64,000 bases of DNA from SZUA-22 sp963751695. GTDB lineage: Bacteria > Bacteroidota > Ignavibacteria > Ignavibacteriales > Melioribacteraceae. The stretch is taken from contig CAVVVP010000005.1 of the NCBI GenBank assembly GCA_963751695.1, forward strand, positions 372,001 through 436,000, written 5' to 3'. How positions within the stretch are numbered: the first letter of the stretch is position 1; every line of letters starts with the position of its first letter. The translations under genes and the position numbers were made by a program. Below, in pieces: positions 48,967-58,704 of the stretch. The notes below the pieces were generated by a model that worked only from the letters and a program-made list of their open reading frames with translations, was not told the origin of the DNA and did no database searches.

Positions 48967-50316
48967 ATGGGTAAATACAGGATCAAAAAAGGATTAAACC
49001 TTCCTATAACAGGTAGCCCAAAGCAAGAAATTTCAAAAACCATCCGTACTAAAAAAGTAGCTATTTTAGGTGATGACTATGTGGGCATGAAACCTACAAT
49101 GTTGGTCTCGATAGGAGATGAAGTTAAACTTGGGCAAGTGCTTTTTACTGATAAGAAAACACCAGGTGTAAAATACACTTCACCTGCTTCAGGTACAATA
49201 TCTCAAATCAATAGAGGTGAAAAGCGAGCTTTCAAATCCATTGTAATTGATGCTAAGGGATCTGATGAAGAGATATTCAAATCATATTCCGAAACTGAAT
49301 TAGAAGGTCTTTCAAGAGATGATGTAAAAGAAAATTTGGTTAATTCTGGATTGTGGACTTCAATAAGGGTAAGACCATTCTCGAAAGTAGCTGATCCAAC
49401 AACAAATCCAAATTCCATTTTTATAACTGCTACAGATACAAATCCACTTGCACCATCAATGAATAAAGTATTGGATGGCAATGAAAAGAATTTCAATAAT
49501 GGAATTAAAGTATTAAGCAACTTAACAGATGGAAAAGTTTTCTTGTGTGCAAATCCAGAATTTAAATTGGCATTAAGCGAAATTAAAAAATTAAATCTCG
49601 AAATATTTGAAGGTCCACATCCATCCGGATTAGTAGGGACCCACATTCATTTTCTCGATCCTGTTAATTCTAAAAAAATTGTATGGTACATAAATGCTCA
49701 AGATGTTATCGCAGTTGGACATTTGATGACCACTGGTAAAATAAAGACGGAAAGAGTGATTTCTTTTGCTGGACCTCAAGTAAAAAACCCAACTCTTATT
49801 AAAACTCAAATAGGTGCGGATATTAATGAAATTATTGACGATCAATTAAAAGAAGGAGATAACAGGGTAATCTCTGGTTCCGTTCTTAGTGGATTTCATG
49901 CTGAAGGAATGGTTTCTTTTCTTGGGAGATTTCACCAACAAGTTTCAGTAATTGAAGAGGATAGGAAGAGAGAGTTATTTGGATGGGTTAATCCTAGTCC
50001 TAAAAATTATTCTGTAAAAGATGTCATGCTTTCATCACTGCTTCCTGGAAAAAAATTCAATTTTACTACAGCTCTTAATGGAGGACACAGAGCAATTGTG
50101 CCAATAGGAAGCTACGAAAAAGTTATGCCTTTGGATATTCTTCCAAACTATCTTCTTCGTTCATTATTAGTGGACGATATTGAAGAGGCTGAATTATTGG
50201 GATGCCTCGAGTTAGATGAAGAAGATTTTGCTCTATGTACTTTTGTATGCCCATCTAAAATTGACCATGGGGAGAATTTAAGAAGGAATTTATCAATTAT
50301 TGAGAAGGAAGGTTAA
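48967..50316 (+). CDS. nqrA: Na+-translocating NADH:quinone oxidoreductase subunit A
   Basis: NqrA (449 aa) is the peripheral cytoplasmic subunit linked to quinone chemistry in the Na+-pumping NADH dehydrogenase. Seen: N-terminal KKGLNLPITGSPKQ, the barrel-sandwich GDEVKLGQVLFTDKK and KYTSPASGTISQINRG, then GPHPSGLVGTHIHFL and FVCPSKIDHG near the C-terminus. Full length and intact. It is the first gene of nqrABCDEF, with nqrB beginning 3 bp later. ATG start; no strong SD is visible. Confidence 0.96.
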   Translation: MGKYRIKKGLNLPITGSPKQEISKTIRTKKVAILGDDYVGMKPTMLVSIGDEVKLGQVLFTDKKTPGVKYTSPASGTISQINRGEKRAFKSIVIDAKGSDEEIFKSYSETELEGLSRDDVKENLVNSGLWTSIRVRPFSKVADPTTNPNSIFITATDTNPLAPSMNKVLDGNEKNFNNGIKVLSNLTDGKVFLCANPEFKLALSEIKKLNLEIFEGPHPSGLVGTHIHFLDPVNSKKIVWYINAQDVIAVGHLMTTGKIKTERVISFAGPQVKNPTLIKTQIGADINEIIDDQLKEGDNRVISGSVLSGFHAEGMVSFLGRFHQQVSVIEEDRKRELFGWVNPSPKNYSVKDVMLSSLLPGKKFNFTTALNGGHRAIVPIGSYEKVMPLDILPNYLLRSLLVDDIEEAELLGCLELDEEDFALCTFVCPSKIDHGENLRRNLSIIEKEG

Positions 50317-50319
50317 ATA

Positions 50320-51478
50320 GTGAAATTCTTCAGAAGTATTCTAGATAATCAGGAGAAGCATTTTACTAGTGGAGGCAAACTTGAGAAATTTTTCCCATTG
50401 TTTGAAGCTATTGACACTTTCTTGTATACTCCTGGTTCAACCACGAATAAAGCATCTCACATTAGAGACGGCCTTGATCTTAAAAGAATGATGTTAGTTG
50501 TTGTTATGGCATTAGTACCAGCAACTCTAATGGCGCTTTATAATACTGGATTTCAAACTAACCTCGGCATCTCTGGAATTAGTGGATACGAGGCTCAATC
50601 TTGGCAACAAGTTTTTTATCAATGGCTAGGATTTGAGTTCAATCCTTCATCCGTTTTTGCGAATATTATTTTAGGAGCTCTCTATTTCTTCCCTGTTTAT
50701 CTTATAACACTAGCAGCAGGTGGTTTTTGGGAAGTCTTATTTGCTATTGTTAGAAAACATGAAGTTAATGAAGGCTTTTTTGTCACAAGTCTATTATTTC
50801 CGCTTATCTTACCTCCAGACATTCCATATTGGCAAGTTGCGCTAGGAATTTCATTTGGTGTTGTAATTGGGAAAGAAGTATTTGGTGGAGTTGGAATGAA
50901 TATTCTAAATCCAGCTCTAACTGCAAGAGCTTTCTCTTTTTCGCTTATCCGGCAGAGATTTCCGGTGATAAAGTTTGGATGGCAGTAGATGGAATAAGTC
51001 AACCCACTTTGTTAGCTCAATTTGCTGATCAAAACAATGGAATTGTCTTATTCATGGTGGGATGCTTTTATGGGAATTATCCCAGGCTCAATGGGAGAAA
51101 CATCAGCAGTCGCATGCTTAATTGGAGCTTTTATTTTAATTGTAACTAGAATTGGATCATGGAGAATAATGTTAAGTATTTTTGTTGGTATGTTGTTTAT
51201 GTCATTAGTATTTAATTTAATTGGAAGTGGTACTAATCCGATGTTTAAAGTAACACCGCTTTGGCATTTAGTTATTGGAGGATTTGCTTTCGGAACAGTA
51301 TTTATGGCTACGGATCCAGTTACTGCTGCAACAATTACGAACGGGAAATGTATATACGGATTATTAATTGGAATATTGTGTGATGGTCAGAGTTGTAAAT
51401 CCTGCATTCCCTGAAGGAATGATGTTGGCAATTTTATTTATGAACGTTTTTGCGCCAATAATTGATAGAATTTCATAA
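50320..51478 (+). pseudogene. nqrB: Na+-NQR subunit B, interrupted by three frameshifts
   Basis: NqrB is the largest membrane subunit, carrying covalent FMN and riboflavin. GTG start at 50320. The first 620 bp read normally (GLDLKRMMLVVVMALVPATLMALYN, NILNPALTARAF). Then shifts occur near 50934-50938 (one T missing; restores RAFLFFAYPAEISGDK), 51040-51052 (restores WWDAFMGIIPGSMGETSAVACLIG) and 51378-51385 (restores RVVNPAFPEGMMLAILF). Expected FMN-linked Thr lies in DGISQPTLLAQ. TNGKCIYG, where relatives read TNTGKWIYG, suggests substitutions as well. Stop TAA at 51476-51478. Confidence 0.88.
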
Positions 51479-51508
51479 ACACAAATATTAAGAGGAGACT
51501 TGCAAGAA

Positions 51509-52296
51509 ATGTCATCTGATAGTATAACAAAAACAATCGTGGTTGCAGCTCGGTGTTTGCTTAGTTGCCTCAATATTGGTTTCTTCAGCAGCTGTTGAAT
51601 TAAACCTATACAAGAAGAAAATAAAAAGATTGATATAATAACAAATATATTAGTTGCTGGTGATTTATATACAGAAGGTGATGATGTTAAAGAAAATTTA
51701 AAGATAAAATCGAAACCTAAAATGATAGATCTGAATCAGGTAAATTTATTGGAGAAGATAGTACAATGAGATCTAAATCGAATATTTAATATAAATGATA
51801 TTGCCAATAGTAAAGAACATAGAATGTCAATATCCAGCAATAATGATATTAGCTGGTATCAAGAGAAAACCAAAATATATGGTTGCATATATTGTTAAGA
51901 ATGAGAGGTATACAAAAATATATATCTTCCTATTTATGGTAAAGGTTATGGTCAACAATGTATGGTTTTATTGCACTTGATAAAGATCTTACAAACAATA
52001 AAAGGATTTACATTTTATGAACATGGTGAAACCCCAGGTTTTGGTGGTGAAGTTGATAATCCAAAGTGGAAAAACTCAATGGAATGGGAAACAAGCTTTT
52101 GATGAAAATGGTGAAATAATAATTGAAGTTATTAAAAGGAATTGTTGATCAGATCGAGTCCTGAAGCAAAATATCAAATCGATGGATTTCCGGCTCAACT
52201 ATAACAACAAGAGGAGTAGATAATTTAGTTAAATTCTGGTTAGGTGAAAATGGTTATGGACCATTCTTCGCACAACTGAGAAGAGGGAATCTAATG
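51509..52296 (+). pseudogene. nqrC: Na+-NQR subunit C, heavily frameshifted
   Basis: NqrC carries a covalent FMN on Thr in an SGxT motif. No frame spans it, but pieces in all three frames line up in order: SSDSITKTIVVAA, GVCLVASILVSSAAVEL, PIQEENKKIDIITNILVAG, KEHRMS, IKRKPKYMVAYIVKN, MYGFIALDKDL, KGFTFYEHGETPGFGGEVDN, AFDENGEIIIEV, SGSTITTRGVDNLVKFWLGE and NGYGPFFAQLRRG. About eight or more indels are needed. The last segment currently runs into nqrD in one frame; removing one G from the GGG at 52286-52288 creates TAATG and restores a normal coupled stop. ATG 51509 (or TTG 51500) follows an AGGAG site. Confidence 0.82.
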
Positions 52297-52918
52297 AAAA
52301 AATATAAAGATATTTTACTTGATCCGATTTTCAATAATAACCCTATTGCACTGCAAATATTAGGAATTTGCTCTGCACTTGCAGTTACTTCGAAATTGGA
52401 AACCTCATTGGTAATGTCCTTAGCAGTAATATTCGTTGTAACATTTTCCAATCTTTCAGTTAGTTTAATTAGAAATCATATTGCCAGCAGTATCCGAATT
52501 CTTGTTGAAATGACAATAATTGCTTCACTAGTAATAATTGCTGATCAGCTTATTAAAGCTTATGCATATGACGTTAGTAAACAATTATCAGTTTATGTTG
52601 GACTGATAATTACTAATTGTATTATAATGGGTAGAGCTGAAGCATATGCATTGCAGAATCCACCATTTAAGAAGTTTTGTAGATGGAATAGGAAATGGAC
52701 TTGGTTATAGCTTTGTTTTAATAGTTGTTGGATTTTTCAGAGAGCTATTTGGTTCAGGAAAACTGTTTAGGATTTCACAATCTTCCATTGTACAACAGAT
52801 GGCGGATGGTATGTTTCAAATGGATTGATTCTTACTTGCTCCAAGTGCTTCTTCCTAATTGGGATTATTGATTTGGGTTATTCGAACATTGAAACCAGAA
52901 CAAGTGGAGGAAGATTAA
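52294..52918 (+). pseudogene. nqrD: Na+-NQR subunit D, frameshifted
   Basis: NqrD is a six-helix membrane subunit that, with NqrE, holds an intramembrane Fe site. The frame is normal from ATG 52294 through IMGRAEAYALQNPPF, where one shift (about 52670) joins it to DGIGNGLGYSFVLIVVGFFRELFGSGKL. Two or more further shifts (about 52795-52885) lead to WYVSNGLI, LLAPSAFF and LIWVIRTLKPEQVEED with TAA at 52916-52918, adjoining the nqrE ATG. The conserved Cys of ITNCIIMGRAEA is present. Confidence 0.85.
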
Positions 52919-53530
52919 ATGTTTGAACATTATCTAAGCTTATTTATAAAATCAATTTTTATTGAAAATATGGCGCTGGCCTTTTTCTTAGGAATGTGTA
53001 CTTTTCTTGCAGTATCGAAAAAAGTAGAAACCGCTATTGGTCTTGGAATTGCAGTTGTAGTTGTACAAGCTATCACAATGCCTGTAAATAATTTAATATA
53101 TCACAATGTTCTAAAAGAAGGTGCATTGGCTTGGGCTGGATTAGAAGATGTTGATTTAACATTTTTAGGTTTGGTTACCTATATTGGTGTTATTGCTGCA
53201 ATGGTTCAAATTTTAGAGATGATTCTAGATAAATATGTCCCAGCATTATATAACTCACTTAGGTATTTTTCTACCGTTAATTACAGTTAACTGTGCAATT
53301 CTAGGCGGCTCACTTTTTATGGTAGAACGGATTATACTTTTCCAGAAAGTGTTGTTTTTGGTTTTGGTTCAGGTACTGGTTTTGCATTAGCAATTATTGC
53401 ATTAGCCGGTATTAGAGAAAAAATGAAATATAGTAATGTCCCAACTGGTTTAAGAGGATTAGGAATTACATTTATTACAGTTGGTTTAATGGCAATTGCT
53501 TTTATGTTATTTTCCGGAATTCAATTATAG
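52919..53530 (+). pseudogene. nqrE: Na+-NQR subunit E, frameshifted
   Basis: NqrE is the partner of NqrD, with inverted topology. MFEHYLSLFIKSIFIENMAL, FFLGMCTFLAVSKKVETAIG (first Fe-ligand Cys) and LEMILDKYVPALYNSL are in the first frame. One extra A at 53261 then separates the next segment, GIFLPLITVNCAILGGSLFM (second Cys), and one missing G at about 53329 separates DYTFPESVVFGFGSGTGFAL onward to the TAG at 53528-53530. With both corrected the product is about 203 aa, a normal NqrE length. It starts directly after the nqrD stop. Confidence 0.87.
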
Positions 53531-53541
53531 AGAATGTTTTA

Positions 53542-54784
53542 ATGGATGGAATTAGTTTAATATTATTTGGTGTTATTATGTTTACGCTAATTGTATTAGT
53601 TTTAGTAGCAGTTATTTTATTTGCAAAATCAAAATTAGTCGCCAGCGGAAATGCTACAATTACCATAAATGATGATCCTGATAAAACAATTAAAGTCTCA
53701 GTAGGTGGAAAACTACTAAATGCTTTTGCAGAACAAAAAATATTATCTTCCTTCTGCTTGTGGTGGTGGTGGTACTTGTGGAGAATGTAAATGTATTATC
53801 AGTGAAGGTGGTGGAGATGTTTTAGCCAACTGAAACATCAAAATTATCAAGAAAACAAATTAAAAGAACATTATAGATTTCATTGTCAGGTTCCTGTTAA
53901 AAATGATATGAAAATTGAAGTCCCAGCAGAAGTATTTGATATTAGAAAATGGGAATGCACTGTTAGATCCAATAAAAATGTTGCAACGTTTATTAAAGGA
54001 ATTGATCCTTGAATTACCAGAAGGTGAACAGTGTGATTTTAGAGCAGGCGGATATATTCAAATTGAAGCTCCTCCTCATATTGTAAAGTATTCTGATTTT
54101 AAAATTGAAGATGAATATAAAGGAGATTGGGATAAATTTAATATGTGGAAATTTGTATCAAAAGTTGATGAAGATGTTCTTAGAGCTTATTCAATGGCGA
54201 GTTATCCTGAAGAAAAGGGAATAATTATGTTAAATGTTAGAATCGCATCTCCTCCTCCAAGAATGCCGGATGTTCCTCCAGGACAAATGTCATCTTATAT
54301 ATTTAACCTTAAACCTGGTGACAAGGTAACAATATCTGGACCTTATGGTGAATTTTTTGCAAAAGAGACAGAAACTGAAATGGTCTTTATTGGTGGCGGT
54401 GCAGGTATGGCTCCAATGCGATCGCATATATTTGATCAGTTAAAACGACTTCATACTAAACAGAAAAATTTCATTTTGGTATGGTGCCAGAAGCTAAAGA
54501 GAATCATTTTACGATGATGAATTTGATGAACTCGCAAAAGAGACATGATAATTTTGAATGGCATCTTAGCCCTTTCCGAACCTTTACCAGAAGATAATTG
54601 GGATGGTCTAACTGGATTTATTCATCAAGTTTTATATGATAATTATCTAAAAGATCATCCAGCCCCAGAAGATTGTGAATACTACATGTGCGGTCCACCA
54701 ATGATGAATGCTGCTGTGATTCAAATGTTAGAAAATCTCGGTGTTGAACGTGAAAATATCATGCTGGATGATTTTGGCGGTTAA
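53542..54784 (+). pseudogene. nqrF: Na+-NQR subunit F (NADH-oxidising flavoprotein), frameshifted
   Basis: NqrF takes electrons from NADH through FAD to a 2Fe-2S ferredoxin domain. N-terminal helix (ISLILFGVIMFTLIVLVLVA), then a [2Fe-2S] site PSACGGGGTCGECKC, restored after one extra base near 53745. Further shifts: about 53826 (LPTETSKLSRKQIK), about 53864 in TTAAAAGAAC (EHYRFHCQVPVK), about 54001 (extra G), about 54467 (extra A), a TAA in RSKRE near 54500, and extra bases near 54543 and 54568. FAD and NAD motifs RAYSMASYPEE, GGGAGMAPMRSHI and YYMCGPPMMNAAV are intact in their frames. Stop TAA 54782-54784. Confidence 0.87.
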
Positions 54785-54822
54785 TTTTCCTAGTCTTTTA
54801 ATTTTCTTACTCTAGCTACAAA

Positions 54823-55845
54823 ATGAAACTGTTTAAATTATTTTCAGTATTAGCAATAGTACTTTTGCTCTTTGCTTGTTCGAGAGATAGAACAAGTGAA
54901 ATGATAAGTCTCTTAGGTAAAACTATGGGAACTACTTATTCAATAAAATATGTTAACTCTATCGGAATCGAAAATAATCAGATACATCGTAAAATCGATT
55001 CCACTTTGAATGAAGTCAATCAGCAAATGTCAACCTATATTTCTACTTCTGAAATTTCAATGTTTAATAAATTTCAGGATACGGTTTGGTTTAGCATCTC
55101 AAATGATTTAGCAAAGGTAATTCGAGCATCATTAGAAATTTGTGAAATTTCAAATGGAGCTTTAGACATTACTGTCGGTCCATTAGTAAACATGTGGGGT
55201 TTCGGGCCAGAAAATAGACCTACCAAAATTCCGGATGAACATGATATTGCCAAAGAATTGAAAAACATTGGTTGGGAAAATCTAAGGGTGAGAATGAATC
55301 CCCCCTCAGTCAAGAAATCTAATCCAAAAATTTATTGTGATCTTTCATCCACTGCAAAGGGATTTGGAGTAGATAAAATTGCTTTACTTTTAGACTCGCT
55401 AAAAATTGAAAATTATTTAGTTGAAATTGGAGGTGAGTTAAGATCAAAGGGTATTAAGGAGGGAAATAAACCTTGGAAAGTTGGTATTTCAAAACCTGAT
55501 GAACTCGGAGGAATTCATGAAGTAATTGCATTGACTAATAAGGCGATGGCTACTTCTGGAGATTATTGGAATTATTTTGAGCAAGATGGAGTTAGATTTT
55601 CGCATACCATAAATCCAAAAACTGGGAAACCCATCACTCATAAATTAGCATCTGTGACGGTTATTGCTGAAACTTGCTTAGAAGCGGATGGAATTGCTAC
55701 TGCTCTCGATGTGATGGGTGAAAAAGAAGGATTTGAATTCGCCCAACAAAATAATTTATGTGCCTATTTTATCCATAGAAAAGATGACCAATTTATTGTA
55801 AATTACACTGAAAGTTTTAAAGATTTACTAAATTCACTTAAGTGA
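54823..55845 (+). CDS. apbE: FAD:protein FMN transferase
   Basis: ApbE (340 aa) attaches FMN covalently to Thr residues in NqrB and NqrC, so its position after nqrF fits its job. It is a predicted lipoprotein (lipobox LLFACS, Cys about 19). Seen: LLGKTMGTTYSIKYV, MWGFGPENRPTKIP, CDLSSTAKGFGVDKIA, VEIGGELRSKG, WKVGISKPDE, HTINPKTGKPI and CLEADGIATALDVMG, the flavin- and Mg2+-binding elements of the family. Intact frame, 38 bp after nqrF, with no indels, so the frameshifted patch ends before it. Confidence 0.96.
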   Translation: MKLFKLFSVLAIVLLLFACSRDRTSEMISLLGKTMGTTYSIKYVNSIGIENNQIHRKIDSTLNEVNQQMSTYISTSEISMFNKFQDTVWFSISNDLAKVIRASLEICEISNGALDITVGPLVNMWGFGPENRPTKIPDEHDIAKELKNIGWENLRVRMNPPSVKKSNPKIYCDLSSTAKGFGVDKIALLLDSLKIENYLVEIGGELRSKGIKEGNKPWKVGISKPDELGGIHEVIALTNKAMATSGDYWNYFEQDGVRFSHTINPKTGKPITHKLASVTVIAETCLEADGIATALDVMGEKEGFEFAQQNNLCAYFIHRKDDQFIVNYTESFKDLLNSLK

Positions 55846-55860
55846 AAGGAAGCTATTATA

Positions 55861-56064
55861 ATGTTACAACAGTATTTAGTAGTATTCGGATTTTTTACAC
55901 TCGCAATAGTCTTAATGCTACTATCACTTCATTTTAGTAAGTATAAGAAAAAATCGGAAGGATGCTGTGGTGGAGGAAGTTGCGCCACAGATGGCATTAA
56001 AGATCCCAGCCAAAAATGCAGCAAAGAATTTTTGGATGAGGATACTATAGTTGGTACTGAATAA
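55861..56064 (+). CDS. nqrM: Na+-NQR maturation protein NqrM
   Basis: A 67-residue small membrane protein with one N-terminal helix (YLVVFGFFTLAIVLMLLSLHF) followed by a Cys-rich motif GCCGGGSC, the DUF539/NqrM signature. NqrM is required to mature the NqrD/NqrE iron centre in known Na+-NQR systems. ATG at 55861, preceded by AAAGGAAG and 15 bp after apbE. It completes nqrABCDEF-apbE-nqrM and suggests the complex is used, at least ancestrally. Confidence 0.94.
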   Translation: MLQQYLVVFGFFTLAIVLMLLSLHFSKYKKKSEGCCGGGSCATDGIKDPSQKCSKEFLDEDTIVGTE

Positions 56065-56076
56065 GTAAACATTTAA

Positions 56077-57402
56077 TCACTTAAATGTTACAATAAAACG
56101 ACTTCCCTCACCTTTCTCTGATTCTACATTTATCTTTGCTTGATTTAGATCACAGTAATTCTTAACGAGTGCTAGACCTAAACCATTGCCTTCAAAACGT
56201 CTAGAGTAACCTTGATCTTCCTGCATAAAAGGTTTGAAAAGATTTGGAATATATTCCTTAGCAATTCCAATTCCAGTGTCAGCAACAGTTACTGAGACTT
56301 TGCCGTCATTATTATTATAAATAATAATATCAATTTTTCCTTCATTAGTATATTTTAAAGAGTTATCAATAAGGTTTGTAAAAATTTGATAAACAGAATA
56401 TTTATCTGCTGTAATTGAAGTGCTATCGGTTTCCTTTATTAGGTTGAATTGTAAATTCTTCTCAGTCGCCATTAATTTAAATTCATCATAAATTGCCCTC
56501 AAAACATTGTCATACATATCAAATGTATCTTCTACGTATTTATAAGTGCCCGTAGTGATTTCAGACATATTCAATATTAGGTCAGTTGTCCTTATTATCC
56601 TTTTCCCAGCATCTTCTATGGCATTAAAGTTTGATTTTAGATCTTCCTCAACTTGATCCTCAATTTCATCTCTGATCAAATTTGAATAACTCATGAGTAT
56701 ATGAATTGGTGTACGGATTTCATGAGACATCTGTGCAAGGAATTCTGATTTTAATCTATCAGATTTCTCGGCTTCTTCTTTTGCAATAATCAGATTTTTA
56801 TTTGAATCCTCTAATGCTTTATTCGCATCAAGTTGTCCATTAAACAACTGAGCATTTCTAATTGCTGTTGCTGCTTGTCCGGCAAGTATTTCAAATGTAT
56901 CTGTAATTTCTTTAACTCTTATTTTATGCAAATGCTTGGAGTCAACATATATAACACCAATTTTTTCGTTTGAGGTTGTTAGAGGTGAACAGAGTATTGT
57001 TTGCAGATCAAGATTAAATATGCTCTTTCTTTTTTTATTGGTATCATCACTCTGCGCAGACTCAATGAATTTTGAATCACCGGTTATAAAAACATCATCA
57101 ACAACTGTTTTGCTTACTGAAAAATCATCTATTGATAGTTTATTACCATCTGAATCAATACCCAATTTGAAATCTAATTTACCTTGACCATTTTTTAATA
57201 CGATAAATCCTCTATCAGATTCTGTAAACGAAATAGCACTTTTAATTACAAGTTCAAGTACTTCATCTAAGATCAGTGATCGATTCATGCTATTTACGAT
57301 ATCTAAAATTATTTGAAGATGTTCGGATTGATGAATATCCTGTGGATTTTGGATCTGTTTTTTTTGTTCTTCAACAAATTTTTTAAATTCTTGGTATTTC
57401 AT
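56077..57402 (-). CDS. GAF-domain sensor histidine kinase (no receiver domain)
   Basis: A 441-residue predicted soluble histidine kinase, no membrane segment seen. An N-terminal helix (1-30), a GAF domain (about 40-195, ending ILAGQAATAIRNAQLF), a coiled-coil linker (200-220) and a HisKA H-box FLAQMSHEIRTPIH with the phospho-acceptor His precede the HATPase domain: N-box QIFTNLIDNSLKYT, G1 VADTGIGIAKEY, F-box and G2 GNGLGLALVKNYC. No receiver domain is fused and no response regulator lies adjacent. It is the last gene of a minus-strand set with a TPR protein and lipoprotein upstream. GAF-HisKA-HATPase is the C-terminal half of Hstk-type dual kinases. Confidence 0.93.
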   Translation of the reverse strand: MKYQEFKKFVEEQKKQIQNPQDIHQSEHLQIILDIVNSMNRSLILDEVLELVIKSAISFTESDRGFIVLKNGQGKLDFKLGIDSDGNKLSIDDFSVSKTVVDDVFITGDSKFIESAQSDDTNKKRKSIFNLDLQTILCSPLTTSNEKIGVIYVDSKHLHKIRVKEITDTFEILAGQAATAIRNAQLFNGQLDANKALEDSNKNLIIAKEEAEKSDRLKSEFLAQMSHEIRTPIHILMSYSNLIRDEIEDQVEEDLKSNFNAIEDAGKRIIRTTDLILNMSEITTGTYKYVEDTFDMYDNVLRAIYDEFKLMATEKNLQFNLIKETDSTSITADKYSVYQIFTNLIDNSLKYTNEGKIDIIIYNNNDGKVSVTVADTGIGIAKEYIPNLFKPFMQEDQGYSRRFEGNGLGLALVKNYCDLNQAKINVESEKGEGSRFIVTFK

Positions 57403-57463
57403 CTATATGATAGTAATGCGATGATATTAACTAATTAAGTGAAATAAATATAAGTTAATTTAA

Positions 57464-58690
57464 TTAAAAAGTGTTTTTGTTTTTAAGAAATGATTTTATT
57501 TTTTTTACTTTCGAATCAGCTTTAATTCTTGAATAGTATTTAAGGGCATTCTCAAACGAAATCTTGGCCTTAATTTTCTCATTCATTTCTAGGTAGAGAA
57601 TTCCAAGTTCAACAGAAGTTTCTGCATGATTAACTTTGTTTCCAAGTTCTGAGTTTATTCTTAAACTTGTTTGAAGCAGATTTTCGGAGGATTCAAATTT
57701 CTTTTTCTTTCGATCAATTATACCTCTCACCTTATAAATATCTGCGATTGATAACCGGTCATTAACTTGGTGACTTATCTGCATTGCCCTATCAATATAG
57801 TCATCGGCAGATTTTATTTTGTTTTGCTCAGCATAAATATGTGCTTTGCCTAAAAATGAAATTGCCAAAGTGGAAAAATTCTTATCCTCAGTTGAAACTA
57901 AAATGCTTTCATCGAATTGTTCAATTGCCCTATTATATTTTTCTTCCTTGAAATAAAGCATACCAATGTTGTGTAATGTTTGAGCTATTCTTTTCTTGTC
58001 ATCATTTTTAATATAATTATTTAAAGCCTTTTCATAGTTTTTCTTTGATTCCTCAAGATTACCGAGCATATCATCTAATATTCCAAGATTAACCAATAAA
58101 TTCGAAAGAAGATTTGTAGCCCTCTTCCCTTTCAATCTTTCAATTCCACTTTCAAAATGTTTCCTGGCCTTAGAAAGAATTCCTCGCTCAGCATAGTACG
58201 CTCCTAAACAGTTGTCACATGCAGCTAAACCCTTTGTATCGGAAATCTCATCAAAAATCTTCTTCGCTTTATTGATATATCCAAAACTTTCATCCCATTT
58301 TGCCTGCATACTACTTATCTCACCGAGCCCCATAAATGCATATGCTTTTTCACTTAAAAGTTCTTTATGTTCAATTAGTCTGAAAAGAACTTGACTTAGA
58401 ATATCTGATGTTAAAAAAAGTTCCCCATTTTTGAGTGTTGTTGTTGCAATATCTAACAAGAGATTTATATGTTTTTTTGGTGAGAGTTCTTTCTCAGTAA
58501 ATGTTATAATTCGATCAATAAAGCTTCTTATTCTAAAGCTTTCAGAATAGAATGGATCAGATTTTTTTGAAGAATTATTTGAATAAAAGAATGAATCTAA
58601 GTTTTGGACTATTTCTTTAGTCTTCTCCGTTCCTAAATACTTTTCTAATATTTCTGAGAACTCTGATATGTGATTATGTTCTGAATACAT
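57464..58690 (-). CDS. TPR-repeat protein
   Basis: A 408-residue protein with no signal peptide. An N-terminal helical region (1-95) is followed by about seven TPR units (about 105-390): repeated patterns such as LGAYYAERGILSKARKHFES, LGILDDMLGNLEESKKNYEK, IGMLYFKEEKYNRAIEQFDE and LGILYLEMNEKIKAKISFEN. TPR arrays bind partner proteins. It resembles the TPR half of the kinase at 60.3-63.8 kb and lies 61 bp upstream of the GAF histidine kinase gene, so it may be an accessory scaffold. ATG at 58688-58690. No enzymatic motif seen. Confidence 0.85.
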   Translation of the reverse strand: MYSEHNHISEFSEILEKYLGTEKTKEIVQNLDSFFYSNNSSKKSDPFYSESFRIRSFIDRIITFTEKELSPKKHINLLLDIATTTLKNGELFLTSDILSQVLFRLIEHKELLSEKAYAFMGLGEISSMQAKWDESFGYINKAKKIFDEISDTKGLAACDNCLGAYYAERGILSKARKHFESGIERLKGKRATNLLSNLLVNLGILDDMLGNLEESKKNYEKALNNYIKNDDKKRIAQTLHNIGMLYFKEEKYNRAIEQFDESILVSTEDKNFSTLAISFLGKAHIYAEQNKIKSADDYIDRAMQISHQVNDRLSIADIYKVRGIIDRKKKKFESSENLLQTSLRINSELGNKVNHAETSVELGILYLEMNEKIKAKISFENALKYYSRIKADSKVKKIKSFLKNKNTF

Positions 58691-58704
58691 ACTTTCTTAA
58701 TAGT

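Noticed and set aside
51795..51980. A small plus-strand frame beginning MILPIVK as an independent gene
   Set aside because: Part of it (IKRKPKYMVAYIVKN) is a conserved piece of NqrC; the rest is the wrong frame of the same gene.
49000..54784. An RNF complex instead of Na+-NQR
   Set aside because: NqrA and the NADH/FAD-type NqrF are present, no RnfB/RnfC genes are seen, and NqrM and ApbE follow as in NQR operons.
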